From positions 8,530,499-8,594,498 of the forward strand of contig JAQFVV010000012.1 of the NCBI GenBank assembly GCA_028023455.1: 64,000 bases of DNA, in the 5' to 3' direction. This DNA comes from Epiperipatus broadwayi (Eukaryota; Onychophora; Udeonychophora; Euonychophora; Peripatidae). The notes beneath the pieces are model-generated. The model saw only the letters and a list, made by a program, of their open reading frames with translations, had not been told where the DNA came from and searched no databases. How positions within the stretch are numbered: position 1 is the stretch's first letter; each line of letters starts with the position of its first letter. The position numbers were made by a program, and so were the translations under genes. Below, in pieces: positions 1-10,846 of this stretch.

Positions 1-189
1 TAAAATATTCAGCATTAAAATTAAATATTCCACTAGCTCAAATTTAAAATTCGAATAAGGTTCAGTTTATAAAAATAAATTAAATAAATATTTACTATTT
101 TCATGAGACTTGAAGTGAAAATACATGTGACAAGATAGATTACATTTAGCCAATATCCCACAGGATACTACCTCAATGGCATAAGAACA
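1..189 (-). repeat. Downstream LTR, cut by the window edge
   Basis: This matches 10,644-10,832, which is the complete LTR of the array. On the minus strand it starts with TGTTCTTATG just after a polypurine tract. The rest of the LTR lies left of the window. Confidence 0.65.
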
Positions 190-203
190 CTATCCCCCCT
201 TTA
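190..203 (-). other. Polypurine tract of the Ty3/gypsy element
   Basis: The minus strand reads TAAAGGGGGGATAG directly before the TGT start of the LTR. Such a G-rich purine run is the usual plus-strand DNA primer site of LTR retrotransposons. The same tract is at 10,833-10,846. Confidence 0.65.
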
Positions 204-3200
204 TTACTATTTCAAATAACAAACTCATAGTATTCTTACGACTTTAATAACTTCTACTCACTAAGATTAAACCACTAATTAAATCTTAATCTTCTATTTA
301 TAATAATCTAGCTCAAATAAAATAATCTCAGGTTCATAAAGTTTATTCTAAGTTAATAAAAATACGGTAGTAAAATATGAGAAGGGATTTTATGTCATAA
401 TCTACTACACTGAAACTAATAATAATAAATAACAGTAATAATATTCTTCATTGTTTAATTACTACTGGATATCTTTTCTTTTCGTTATATTTTTATTACC
501 ATAATAAAATAATAAAATAATTTTATATAATCTTTTATCTTCATGTAATGATATAATAAATACATGGTAGCATTTTAATAATCTGACAAACAAAATATGT
601 GTGGCAACTGATAGCATATAATTTAATATAATATTGTGATAACTGATTTATGACCAATAAAATAATGTAAGATTATGATTATTTAATTATAATGAATACC
701 AATAAAATATTTAAAATTCTTAAAATAATTCTCTATTTATCTTTTGTGCAAAATTATATATTTGTTTCAATTATTATGCATATATCATGATTTCATGCGG
801 CGATGTGGAGAAATAAATAACTCGGACACAAAATTTTTGAAATAACAAAATTTAATAAAGTTTATTACTAACAACAAATAAATAAACAATTTATTTACAC
901 TATTTACAGTGGATATCCTTAAATTTTTTTACTTTATAGTTTGATCTACTGGGTTATAAAAAAAAATTTATATTTCAATTATATTTTTATTTAGATTTAG
1001 ACAAAATTTTAAAAAAAAATGTTACTATTTGTTTTCTCATTATGGTTAACTTATTACAAGTATATTTATCTACTTTATTAGCAACAGCATTTTATCCTTA
1101 ATATTATTAAACTATCTTATTTTTAAAAATTCATACTTAGAAAACATTCTATAGAAAACAAAATTTTATAATGAGTATAGACTTCTCAAAATATTAAAAA
1201 AATTTCATCTTGCAAAGTCAAAGATGTTACACAAAATATTATCCAAAATTCAGTACTAGATTTTAGTATTTATCACACAATGTTTACTAATCATAATATA
1301 TTATTTTTAAGCCTTACTTTAGTATGATATAAGTGTAATCACCAATATATTTCTGTTAATCAATAAACAAAAAATATACTATGCATATTGTTTACATAAT
1401 TTACTTTGTACTATTGTATTTTAAAAATATGCAATACTTATTTTTCTCTTAAAAGAAAAATAATACTAAAGCATTTAAAATTATTATCACTTTAAAGAAA
1501 ATATCTTTGTTTAGATACCTTATTTTAAAAAAGTTCATATTTCATTTCCGAAATAAAATTCAAAATATATTCTATGATTCTTTTCTTTCCTTAGGATACT
1601 TTGGATCTTCAATTTTAAGTTATAATGTCCTATTCCTTCTAAGCAAATAAACCAATCTTATACAAAATGATAGCATAACCTAAGTTCTAAATTATTTATC
1701 ATTTCTCTTAAATATATCTTACTGAATGATGCAGTTACATGAAATAAAGATAGCGAAAACAGATGCATAGGATTAAGGAAGAAAGCTAGAGTATTACTCT
1801 TAACATATCTCAAAAGCATGGCACAGTGCGAAGAGGTATGACATTTACCTACCTAATATCCTCTAGTACAGGGACGATGTTAAAGCTATTTCTTCAGCTT
1901 TATTAGAACATCAAATATTTAAAGAAATATAAACACTGTCCAAATAAACTGTGTATCAGCCATAGAGCTTTGTTAACTATGCTGATATTCACATAAAAAC
2001 TAAATATTATTTCCATTCCTTATAACATCCTATTTCTTAAAAACATCATCTTGGTTTCCTGTTCACTAAGTACTTCCAAGCCACTATCTCAACATTATTT
2101 CTCAAGATTTTCCACATCTTACATCGATAAATAACTATCTGCATTTACAAAACAATAAATAAAATTCATTAATAGTTAAACAATCTAGCTGTTCCACAAG
2201 AAAAGTCTGCTTACTTCATTATTCTATATGTCTAATCATATACAATCTACTTAGACAATATTTGAATATCCTAACATGAAAATTTTAAAAGAATCACATA
2301 ACTATTTGTTATATGTTGGATTATATCACTAGTATAAAAAAAAAATTGTCATATGCATATTTTCAAATCAATCCTATCTCATAATGTTTTTTTAAAATGT
2401 TGTATGAAATGTGGTACATATAAGTAAACAACTTTTACACTTCATTCTTCCAATTTATGGATGATCTAAAGAAAACAAAAAATATACATTATAAATTATC
2501 AATAGTTATTATTATTACCAATAACTTTTATCTAGTCATCATGTTCAGTAGGCTTCCTTTATCCACTTGAGCATTGCAGATATAAAAAAAATTCACACCC
2601 ATACATTTTATATTAAAATATTTTTAGCTAAATTATTAGATTGTTATATTATAAAATTTTAATATTAATAAATTAATGTTTTTATGTTTTTTCTAATCTT
2701 ATATAAAAATTTAAATTTAAACAAGGTTAACAAAATAAAAGGAATCAAAACTATAATTACATATTTTCTTGATGATAGTTCCTGATAAGTCCAAAATGTT
2801 TATTATTTTCTCTAGAGTTTTTAAAAATGTTCTCCTCCAAGCGTGTTAAAGTTTAAAATAAAAATAATTATTAATCCATTTAGTAAAATTTATAGAAAAT
2901 AATCCTTGGTTTTAGTATTTAGGATGATAATTATTAAATCATAATATTAATTAATCCCATGAAGCTTCTTAATCTTCTTTACCAATATTCTCTGCGTATC
3001 CGATACATCAATCCATCTAATTTAACTTTAAAAATATTCGATAAACTTTTAAGTACTATTTGTATTTCCATGGATCCATCTTTTATTCAACTATGTGTTC
3101 ACTTTTTTTATATATGTTTCTTTTTTGATACATTTAAACTTTCATTTGGTATTTGTATAAATCTCTTTTAAAAAAAAAAAAAAAACTTCAAGTACTTTTA

Positions 3201-4737
3201 AACAAATCTTTTCTAAATACATTTTAAATAATTCTAAGACCGGATATTTTAATATCAAAAACGCTTCTGTAACATATTCTCCTGGGTTTTTTCTTTAATT
3301 CTTGAAAATATTTTTTAAAAATGTTACCTTCAGAAAGTATATAACATTTTACTCCTTTGAATATAATATTCTATAAAATGATTTATGAGATATAATTGTC
3401 TTATTACTATTTAAAAATAAATCTTGGATAAACTTATCTAAATAATAATGCGTCTCCAATTTTTTCATTAGACTCCGTATGATGTCTGAGCTGTGGTTTT
3501 TATGTACCAAAACAGTTCTTCGGTTATGCATTAATAAAGCTGTATCAACAAATATTCCAAACATTTTTACAGTATTACAATTTATATCCATTTTATTTCG
3601 TAGTATATCCGTCTCTATTGTGAAGTTTAGGTTAAATTTTTAGATAAAATACGACTGGTAAGTACTTTAAAAATTAGAAAATCATTTCCACGAAGTTTCT
3701 AAATTATTATATTTTAACACCCTCTTTTGCAAAAATACTTTTAAAAATTATCAATTAGTATAAAAAGATAAGAAAGTACTAAAAAAAAATTGACTAAAAT
3801 AAAAAATTAAAAAAAAAAAATACTATCTCTTTGAGAGCTGCTAATATACCTTTCTTTGGTTTCAATACATTATTAATTTCCCCTTATACCCCCGTGCAAT
3901 TCATATTTATAGTCTGTAAGAATACCTATTCCTATTGGTTAATTCTTACTTTAGCTTGAAAACAAATTTACATATTTTCAATTTCAAGTAGAATTGAATT
4001 TCAAAATTAGAAATTATGACGTAATGAACTTAAAATATTATATAAAATATTACTTTTAAATAAATTATTATTTTATTAAAACTATTTAAACATTTAAAAT
4101 AACTTTTAAAATAACTTTAATAACCTATTCTATTTATCTATTTTTATTTAAACAAAATATTTAATTTTTATTATATCTGTATTCGTCTTTATTACATTAC
4201 TTAAAACATTACATACGATAGTTAACTTAATATTTATTATTATTTGCTAGGTGACAATTCCATCCAATTCTATAATATAACTTTTAAAATATTTTAAACT
4301 TTGTTACTTTAAATACAAACAAGCATGTGTATGAAAGTATTAGTATACAAGTCACATGATTAATAACTTTGACAGACGATTTTCAATCTATTTCTCTGCC
4401 TAGACTAATAAAATTGATACACTTATTATATTATATAATATAATTATAAAATTTGGAAGAACAATTTAGAAAATATAGAATTAGATATAATTTTCACCAT
4501 CATAAAGTTTATTTTAAAAATATACTATATTAATTTTGATTATTAAATATGATTATAAATTTAATCATAGCATTTATTAACTATACATTTTGAACTATTA
4601 AAATCGAATTTTTAAATATACTTTTAATTTTTATAGCTGTGTTATTTAATATGGCCAGCTTTTACAATCATATGAAACAATATTTTAAACTTTACTTAAC
4701 TACTTTTTAAATAATTCGCTATAATTTTATATAACAC
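204..4737 (-). mobile_element. 3' region of the Ty3/gypsy element, copy A
   Basis: About 4.5 kb of AT-rich DNA lies between the end of pol and the polypurine tract. It is matched almost base for base by 10,847-15,376. Apart from the decayed ORF at 2,945-3,615 there are only short open frames. Reading minus-strand frames past the pol stop at 4,727 gives a few integrase-like residues broken by stops, so the missing integrase end may have decayed here. Confidence 0.65.
2945..3615 (-). pseudogene. Unidentified decayed ORF in the 3' region, copy A
   Basis: An 80-codon open frame (3,591-3,349) starts MDINCNTVKMFGIF and ends ILYSKE. Beyond its stop the minus strand keeps reading as protein-like sequence down to about 2,945, broken by a few stops and shifts, with segments such as EAFLILKYPVLELFKMYLEK and GSMEIQIVLKSLSNIF. 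The copy at 13,590-14,258 carries the same peptide with two changes (K to E, Y to N) over the shared part. A protein of more than 200 residues once encoded here seems likely. It lies where some LTR elements carry a third gene, but no signal peptide, membrane segment or known motif is clear, so no function is assigned. The plus-strand ORF at 2,959-3,171 is its shadow. Confidence 0.4.
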
Positions 4738-5930
4738 GTTCACAGGGATTAGACTGCGGGTTTCTAATGGAGCTCATAATATGTTTGAGGTGTTGAGTTT
4801 GAATCCACTCATTCCATCTACCAGATACAAAAGCGGTTGCATGATCAGTAAGAATTATTTCTGGCTTTCCAACTAAAGGGAATTGGTAATCAAGCATGCA
4901 TTTGATTACATAATGAGCACTGGTTTTAGGTACAGGATAGGCTGAAACTAGCTTACTAAAAACATCATATGTTACAAGTATAAATTTCTGACGATTGAAT
5001 GGTGGAAGGGGCCCATAAAAATTGATCACTAATAATTCATTAGGACGATCTGGAATAATAGGCTGCATGATTCCCACGTAAGATTTACTGCAATGTTTAG
5101 ATTTTAGACATATATTACATGTTTTAATCTTTTTAATTACGCGTTTATACATTTTATTCCAAAAAAATATCGATTTTAAAACATACATAATTTTTGGTGC
5201 ACCATAGTGCCCATAGCTACTATGAACGTACATGATCAGTTTATCAATCATGGAGTTAGGGACAACTATCCTCCATGATTCCCCCTGATTAGAATTTATA
5301 TTATACATAAGCAAATTTTGATAAATTTTATACTTTCTAAAAATCATTTTAACGCGTTTATTTTTACTGTTTATATTATTATGATTATTTAAGATAGTCA
5401 TGATCCTATTTAATCTGATATCCTGACTCTGAATCATAGTGAGATTATTATAATCATCAGCTATAGATTCATCCCTAACCAAATCTAGGTTACTTACAAT
5501 TATATTTTGACTATTGGGATTTTGTGACATTAAACAGATAGGGTGGTGACTAAGAATATCAGCAGGGATATTCTGTCTCCCTTCACTATAGAGTATTCTA
5601 TAATTGAACTGTTGGAGATATAAGCTCCACCTAATAAGTCTCTCATTACTGAGGTAGCTTTTATTTAAAAACTCTAAGCTTCTATGGTCGGTCAATACAA
5701 TCACACTAGAACCTAATAAAAATTGCCTTAATTTCTGAAAAGCCCAGACAACAGCTAGGGTTTCCTTTTCAGTTATAGTGTAGTTCAACTCAGCACCTCT
5801 CAGATGTCTGCTCAAGAAGTACAATACATGAGGTACCTGATCCCCATCGAGTTGAAATAACATTACACCCAGACCATAGTAACTGCTATCTGTTTGCACA
5901 TAAAATGTTTTATTGAAATCAGGATATATT
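4727..5930 (-). pseudogene. pol: Ty3/gypsy pol: RNase H and integrase, 3'-truncated
   Basis: The 390-codon frame (5,899-4,727) starts inside RNase H. The first 120 residues keep the four acidic positions (MQTDSS, KETLAVVWAF, VLTDHRSL, ADILSH). The integrase zinc domain follows near residues 225-265 with H-x4-H (HSSYGH) and C-x2-C (CNIC). The catalytic core starts near residue 285. Its first acidic residue reads N in LLVINFYGPLPP, where the family has D. The second D (ILTDHATAF) and the final E (NPCERV) are present. The frame ends two residues later, so the C-terminal part of integrase is absent. It is shifted relative to the RT frame upstream. The copy cannot make a working integrase as it stands. 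Confidence 0.88.
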
Positions 5931-5962
5931 AAAATTACCTGTTTTAAAAATTTATTTTTAAA

Positions 5963-6660
5963 TCAAATTAAATTCACTATCATGATTAGTGGTCCACTTC
6001 CACCTCTCAGCCTTTTTAGCAGTTTGGATAAATGTATAGTGTCCTCAGCAAAATTTTGATAAAAGCGGTTGTAGTAATTACACAACTCAAAAAATGATTT
6101 CAGTTGCTTTACAGTTTTTGGTGTGGGAAAGCGTTGAATAGCTGCAATCTTTTCTGGATGGGGCTGGATGCCATGCTCATTTATTAAATGTCCCAGAAAA
6201 GTAATTTCTTTAGCTGCTATTGAACACTTTTCCAAATTAATTTTGACATTTTTTATAGCGCATTCATTAAAAAACATTTCTAAGTGTTGGAGATGCTCTT
6301 CTAAACTGTCAGAAGCAATGACAATATCGTCCACATGACGATTTTTTCCTTTAATTGCTTTGAAAAAATCATGTCCAAACATCTGATTAAGCCAGCATCA
6401 CTATTAATGAGACCAAAAGGCATCCGTCTGAAAACATACGACTGGCCTTGAAAACGAAATGCTGTGTATTGCTGATCATTCTCATGTAATGGTATTTGCC
6501 AATAACTAGCTGTTAAATCAAATGTAGAGAAAATTGACCTCTTATGAAACTTAGTTAGGAACTCATGTATGGGTGGAAAAATGTCACGCTCTGGCACAGT
6601 TATAGTATTTAACATACGAGCATCCAAACATACCCTAATATTGCCATCCTTCTTCTTTTA
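5963..6660 (-). pseudogene. pol: Ty3/gypsy pol: reverse transcriptase, frameshifted
   Basis: Two overlapping frames share one RT domain. The upstream frame (6,627-6,301) carries FDLTASYWQIPLHENDQQY and RRMPFGLINS, the fingers and palm of Ty3-type RTs. The downstream frame (6,382-5,963) carries HVDDIVIASDS, the active site with H in place of the usual Y or F but both aspartates kept, then FLGHLI and FPTPKTVKQLKSF of the thumb and connection. A shift near 6,385, another near 6,655 before VCLDARML, and a third near 5,960 break the reading frame. Order and orientation agree with protease upstream and RNase H downstream. Confidence 0.9.
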
Positions 6661-6679
6661 CAATAACCAATGGGTTTAC

Positions 6680-7357
6680 TTAAGGAGAAGGGCACTTTTT
6701 TATTATTTTCCACTCTAGCATCATGTCTATTTGACTCTGTACCTCATCCTTATATTGGTAAGGGATCGGGTACATCTTTTGATGGAAAGGATCATTACAC
6801 TTCAATTTAATACGATGGGTATATCCCTCTATTATACCAGGGATTTTAGAAAAAATGCTTTTAAAACTATACATTAATTGATATAATTTCTCACTTAATT
6901 TAGAATTGACTGCATAAATATGTTCAATTTTTGCTTTTATGCTAGCATCAATCAATGTATTATGGATGCATAGTAATTGATTGGAAAGGTTATGCACACC
7001 ATATTCAAAATTAAGCCTTTCCTTCTTACAAGTAAAAATTTTGTTATAAAAATCTATTTGACAATCATTTAAAATCATGAAGTCACCACCTATTATGGCT
7101 TCATGTATCAATCCAGGCATAATAAGAAAAACATGCCCAAACTCTGTGTTATTAATTTTGAAGGTAATCCAAACTTGTTTATTTGTTAATTTCATTCTCT
7201 TTCCATTTGCTAGAGTTACTTGTATTTGTTTTATTGGCAATGAAGGTATATAACCTTTTATGCATACCAGATTTTTATAAGTTGACTCTGATAATATGGA
7301 AGCTTGGCTTCTGGAGTCAATCAGTGCTTCAACTTTTATATTTTCAATATTTAAAAA
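6680..7357 (-). pseudogene. pol: Ty3/gypsy pol: protease and linker to RT
   Basis: The open frame runs from a stop near 7,358 to 6,680. It includes the protease active-site region EALIDSRSQASILSE, where the usual D-T/S-G-S/A reads DSRS, so the glycine is replaced by arginine. The flap and second half follow, with HEAIIGGDFMIL. After a spacer, YTHRIKLKCNDPFHQKMYPI and the run-up to the RT fingers are seen. Between this frame and gag the minus strand reads protein-like sequence in another frame (near 7,370-7,450, WMLNTLDLDIDFLEPFTIGE), so a frameshift separates the two parts. Protease of this family cuts the Gag-Pol polyprotein. Confidence 0.8.
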
Positions 7358-7516
7358 TTACAACTGGACATTGATACATTATAGGCGGTTCACCTATAGT
7401 AAAGGGTTCTAAAAAATCAATGTCTAAATCTAAAGTATTTAGCATCCACATCTGATCGTTCCCCATTTTGTTAGCACCGGGTCCTTGCAAAGAGGAACTA
7501 ATACACAAAGACCTTT

Positions 7517-9547
7517 TCAGTTTAACTTTTTCTCACTTGTTTTAACATTTGGTCTTTTTAAAATTGTAGTAATACCACTAGTAGAGGGTTGACTATTTTG
7601 TACCTCTACCCTACTCCTAGATTTATCAAATCTAACTGCTTTCTTAACATAGGGAGATACCCTATCTCTATCTCTAGAATTATATCTCCTCTTAAAACCT
7701 GCTTGAAATCTTTGACTATTATTGGTAATGTTAATATTTGATAACAGATAATTATTTCTTTCCCTATTTGCTTTGAATCTACTGTCTAAAGATGTTTCAG
7801 TGATTTCAAGTGCGTCTAATATCTCTGACACATCTTCTATCGAATAACGGTCTGCTGCAATTAATAATTGCTCCACATTTCTGGGCAAATTATGGCGTAC
7901 TATCCTGACTATCTGCCCTTCAGATAATGGACATGCAGTAAGTGTTTTCAATCGGACAGCCTGGCTTTGAAAGAAACTAGTGTAACTGCCTTTGCTAGAG
8001 TGATATTTTTCTTGAGTTATCTGGAACCTAATACTATCTTGTTTGTCTGCATTCCAGAAACTCCCTATAATTAAATATCTAAAGTTGCCATAAGTATTTG
8101 GCCTTTCAAAGAGCGACTGCCACCAGTCTTTGGCAGTGCCACCTAAATGATTACTACAGATGGCTAATTTTTCCTTTTCTGTTAGAACACATATTGAAAA
8201 TAGCTCATCCAAACTATTCAGAAACTCAGATGGGTTTTCGGTATAGTCTCCTCTAAACAGTTTGACCCTCATGAAATGTAATGCCATCGAGTTATTCGAA
8301 CCTCCGTCACAACTAATATTTTCCCTAACTGGTCTGCTGTCTATTTCTTTAACATTAGTATGTTCTAATTGGTTATCCTCACCTTTTCTTAGACATTCTA
8401 TTCTATCTATTGGGGATGGAGTTATACAGTCTTCATATTTACTACTCAATACTTTTTCTTTGCCTAACTCTAAAGTTTTATTACTTATGGACTTAATCTC
8501 CTCCATTTGTTCATACACTTGTTGCAACTTTTCTTCGAAATTTATCTGTCCAATCACTTGTTCTACATATAACTTCTGTTCATTTTTAAACTTATCCAAG
8601 TTTTGATCTACTATTTCTCTACATTCATTATTATTCTTTTCCAACTGCTGTGCCTGTTCTTTTACATCTTTCTGTAAATGCTTCATATTCTCACCAACTT
8701 TAGATCTATACTTATGTTCATCATCTTTCTGAATACCAAGATCTTTTAATTTCTCAACCAAATCTTGTTCTATTTTTTCCTTTACATCTCTCCTAGTTTG
8801 CACTATCAAATCCTTGAACTTCTCTACTAATTCTTTCTCCATTTCATCTTTCACAATTATTCTGGTCTGCACTATCTCTTCCTGAACAATTTTAATACTT
8901 TCGTCTATATGATCTTTTATTTCACCAATTTCACGATCAACATCTGATTTATTACTATTAAGCTTCTGATTTAAGTTGCTATTGTTTATCTGACACTGAT
9001 TGATAGATTCTTCTATTTGCTTGCTCAAACCCTTTATAGTATTCTCAGAAAATTCAGAAAACTTATTTTTTAGCAATTCCTGATTCTTATAATCTATGTG
9101 CTCTATTTCCTCCTTTAAAGAACCAATGACTTTTTCATTGCTATCAAATCTCAAATCCAAATTATTAAATTTATCTTGTACTTCCACCTTAAAATCTTCT
9201 ACCGTCTTACAGGTTTCATTAAGTTTTTGTTTCATACTTTCTACACAAGTTCTGATTTCATTACTATTTTTGTCCACATTTTCACTAAGAGATTCTAATC
9301 TTATATTTGTTTTATTTTGGTTTTCATTAAGAGACTCAATATTTTTACTCATATTTTCATTAAGAGCTTTCATATCCTCTCTATTTTTAATCATATTTTC
9401 ATTAAGAATTTTTGTATCCTCTCTATTTTTAATCATATTTTCATTAATAACATCTAATTTTATATTACTATCTTCTCTATTTTTATTCATATTTTCTTTC
9501 ATCTCTTTTTTCAAAGAATCTAACATCTCTCTAAACATTAACATCAT
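7517..9547 (-). CDS. gag: Ty3/gypsy Gag with a long coiled-coil N-terminus
   Basis: This is a 676-codon open frame starting with ATG at 9,547. Residues 1 to about 350 are charged and rich in E, K and N, and include short near-repeats of NENMIKNRED type near residues 30-80, which predicts a long coiled coil. Residues about 425-600 look like a retrotransposon Gag capsid: MRVKLFRGDYTENPSEFLNS, HLGGTAKDWWQSLF, then SYTSFFQSQAVRLK. The C-terminus is basic with no CCHC zinc knuckle. Gag packages the element RNA. The ATG overlaps the stop of the upstream frame in an ATGA, so upstream residues may join by frameshift or reinitiation. The frame is intact although pol is broken. The plus-strand ORFs at 8,262 and 9,096 are shadows. 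Confidence 0.85.
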   Translation of the reverse strand: MMLMFREMLDSLKKEMKENMNKNREDSNIKLDVINENMIKNREDTKILNENMIKNREDMKALNENMSKNIESLNENQNKTNIRLESLSENVDKNSNEIRTCVESMKQKLNETCKTVEDFKVEVQDKFNNLDLRFDSNEKVIGSLKEEIEHIDYKNQELLKNKFSEFSENTIKGLSKQIEESINQCQINNSNLNQKLNSNKSDVDREIGEIKDHIDESIKIVQEEIVQTRIIVKDEMEKELVEKFKDLIVQTRRDVKEKIEQDLVEKLKDLGIQKDDEHKYRSKVGENMKHLQKDVKEQAQQLEKNNNECREIVDQNLDKFKNEQKLYVEQVIGQINFEEKLQQVYEQMEEIKSISNKTLELGKEKVLSSKYEDCITPSPIDRIECLRKGEDNQLEHTNVKEIDSRPVRENISCDGGSNNSMALHFMRVKLFRGDYTENPSEFLNSLDELFSICVLTEKEKLAICSNHLGGTAKDWWQSLFERPNTYGNFRYLIIGSFWNADKQDSIRFQITQEKYHSSKGSYTSFFQSQAVRLKTLTACPLSEGQIVRIVRHNLPRNVEQLLIAADRYSIEDVSEILDALEITETSLDSRFKANRERNNYLLSNINITNNSQRFQAGFKRRYNSRDRDRVSPYVKKAVRFDKSRSRVEVQNSQPSTSGITTILKRPNVKTSEKKLN

Positions 9548-9813
9548 TTGAAGATTCTGGGCGTTCTCTTCCTCCTTTTAGATACTATTATCTTTTCTTC
9601 CACTGTTTTAATTTCTATAACTTCTTCCTCTTCTTCTTTCATTTTACTATCTATAATTGGGACACTATCTACAACTGTTTCCATTTCGATTAAGTTTTCT
9701 ATTTCTTTTTTCTCTTCACAAATATCATCGACCATAAACTCAGATATTTCACTCTCTAAATTATTATCTTGATTATTCTTTTTTTTTTTTTTTGCAAATA
9801 TGCTTTTTCTCAA
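9544..9813 (-). CDS. Short acidic and basic leader ORF of gag
   Basis: An 89-codon frame ends in the ATGA overlap with the gag start. It is very charged: a lysine run near the start encoded by a poly-A stretch, an acidic middle (KEEEEEV) and a basic end (SKRRKRTPRIFK). It opens with TTG, and the first ATG is MVDDICEE, so the true start is unsure. It is probably the N-terminus of Gag thrown out of frame, possibly in the homopolymer run near 9,781-9,793, or a separate small protein. The overlap suggests coupled translation if functional. Confidence 0.45.
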   Translation of the reverse strand: MRKSIFAKKKKKNNQDNNLESEISEFMVDDICEEKKEIENLIEMETVVDSVPIIDSKMKEEEEEVIEIKTVEEKIIVSKRRKRTPRIFK

Positions 9814-10388
9814 AATTCAATATTTAAACAATGTATTACTATTAATTTTTCATAAAAATAGTTCCTTACCAGTTTCTTTTATCCCCATCTAACCATCACC
9901 CACAATAAACCATAGATAATACTTTTTTTACACCTTATACAATCTAATCCTAAATAACAATAACGATTAACATTATGTGTGTCATAACATTATTTCCCAC
10001 ATGCATGATTCACAGATATTTTGCACATATTAAAGCATTTTCAAAATATATTTTTAATATTTCAATAAATGACATGGTCATAATATGTAATAAAATAATC
10101 GTAAGCCATATATGCATATTTTAAAATTTTATTTGCTAATTGTTTTAATTTATACTTTACTATTTTTAAACAGTCAGATTATTTACCACATAAAATTGCA
10201 ATATTTTTAGTAATAAGCACTTAGTTCACTATAATAATCAAATCCTAAATAATTATTGCTATAATAAAATATTAAATTATCTATCTTCTGTGAGATATAC
10301 TATCAATAATCTCTAAAGTTATGCGAACAAATTCAAATACTAACTATTGTATTATATATTTTTAACTACTTTCCTAATATATCTCATA
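9814..10388 (-). other. 5' leader of the Ty3/gypsy element
   Basis: This is AT-rich sequence between the gag leader ORF and the primer-binding-site region, without open frames of note. By position it is the untranslated leader, where packaging signals would be expected, but none is recognisable. Confidence 0.5.
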
Positions 10389-10530
10389 GCCTAAATGTTT
10401 GGGTACCACAATCTGAACTATCGATTGTAGTCCCAACTACATATCGTGCAGTCACGTTGGAAGAGCAAAATCTAACCGAGACTTCCCCATGTCATGTAAG
10501 CCCATTATACTCTTTCATTTTAAATACTCA
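10389..10530 (-). repeat. Extra PBS-like repeats in the leader
   Basis: On the plus strand the motif pattern gcc-aaa-gtt-ccA-aatctaacc occurs three times: around 10,390 (TTTGGGTACCACAATCTGAA), around 10,455 (ACGTTGGAAGAGCAAAATCT) and around 10,536 (the best PBS candidate). All are imperfect copies of one another. They look like relics of repeated LTR and PBS junctions, or of older leader duplications. Confidence 0.4.
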
Positions 10531-10535
10531 TGCCC

Positions 10536-10553
10536 AAAACGTTGCTGGCACCA
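10536..10553 (-). other. Primer-binding site candidate
   Basis: The minus strand reads TGGTGCCAGCAACGTTTT. It begins with TGG, the complement of a tRNA CCA end, and lies 10 nt downstream of the LTR end. The priming tRNA cannot be named from memory with certainty. Confidence 0.5.
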
Positions 10554-10563
10554 TAATCTAACC

Positions 10564-10832
10564 TGTAATCTCGTGTATCCTCACTTCAGAATAGTATATG
10601 ATATGAAATAAAACAGGTTCTAGCTCAGTTAATAATTAATAAATAAAATATTCAGCATTAAAATTAAATATTCCACTAGCTCAAATTTAAAATTTGAATA
10701 AGATTCAATTTATAAAAATAAATTGAATAAATATTTAATATTTTCATGAGACTTGAAGTGAAAATACATGTGACAAGATAGATTACATTGAGCCAATATC
10801 CCACAGGATACTACCTCAATGGCATAAGAACA
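10564..10832 (-). repeat. Short LTR of the Ty3/gypsy array (about 269 bp)
   Basis: The minus strand begins TGTTCTTATGCC after a polypurine tract and ends GAGATTACA, ten bases before the PBS candidate, giving TGT...ACA ends. The outer 189 bp are repeated at 1-189. The inner edge is less sure and could lie at 10,554. Confidence 0.6.
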
Positions 10833-10846
10833 CTATCCCCCCTTTA
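10833..10846 (-). other. Polypurine tract, upstream copy
   Basis: It is identical to the tract at 190-203 and directly precedes the TGT start of the complete LTR. Confidence 0.65.

Noticed and set aside
2959-3171. Plus-strand ORF MKLLNLLYQY..., repeated at 13,604-13,816
   Set aside because: It is conserved only because the whole region is duplicated, and the opposite strand gives the longer coding-like reading in the orientation of the element.
1-4737. A 4.8 kb giant LTR paired with 10,564-15,376
   Set aside because: A polypurine tract followed by TGT inside each repeat and a PBS after a short TGT...ACA segment fit a short LTR better, and no polypurine tract lies at 4,738. It stays possible and is kept as an alternative.
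8262-9551. Plus-strand ORFs opposite gag
   Set aside because: Leucine- and serine-rich shadows of the coiled-coil Gag on the minus strand.
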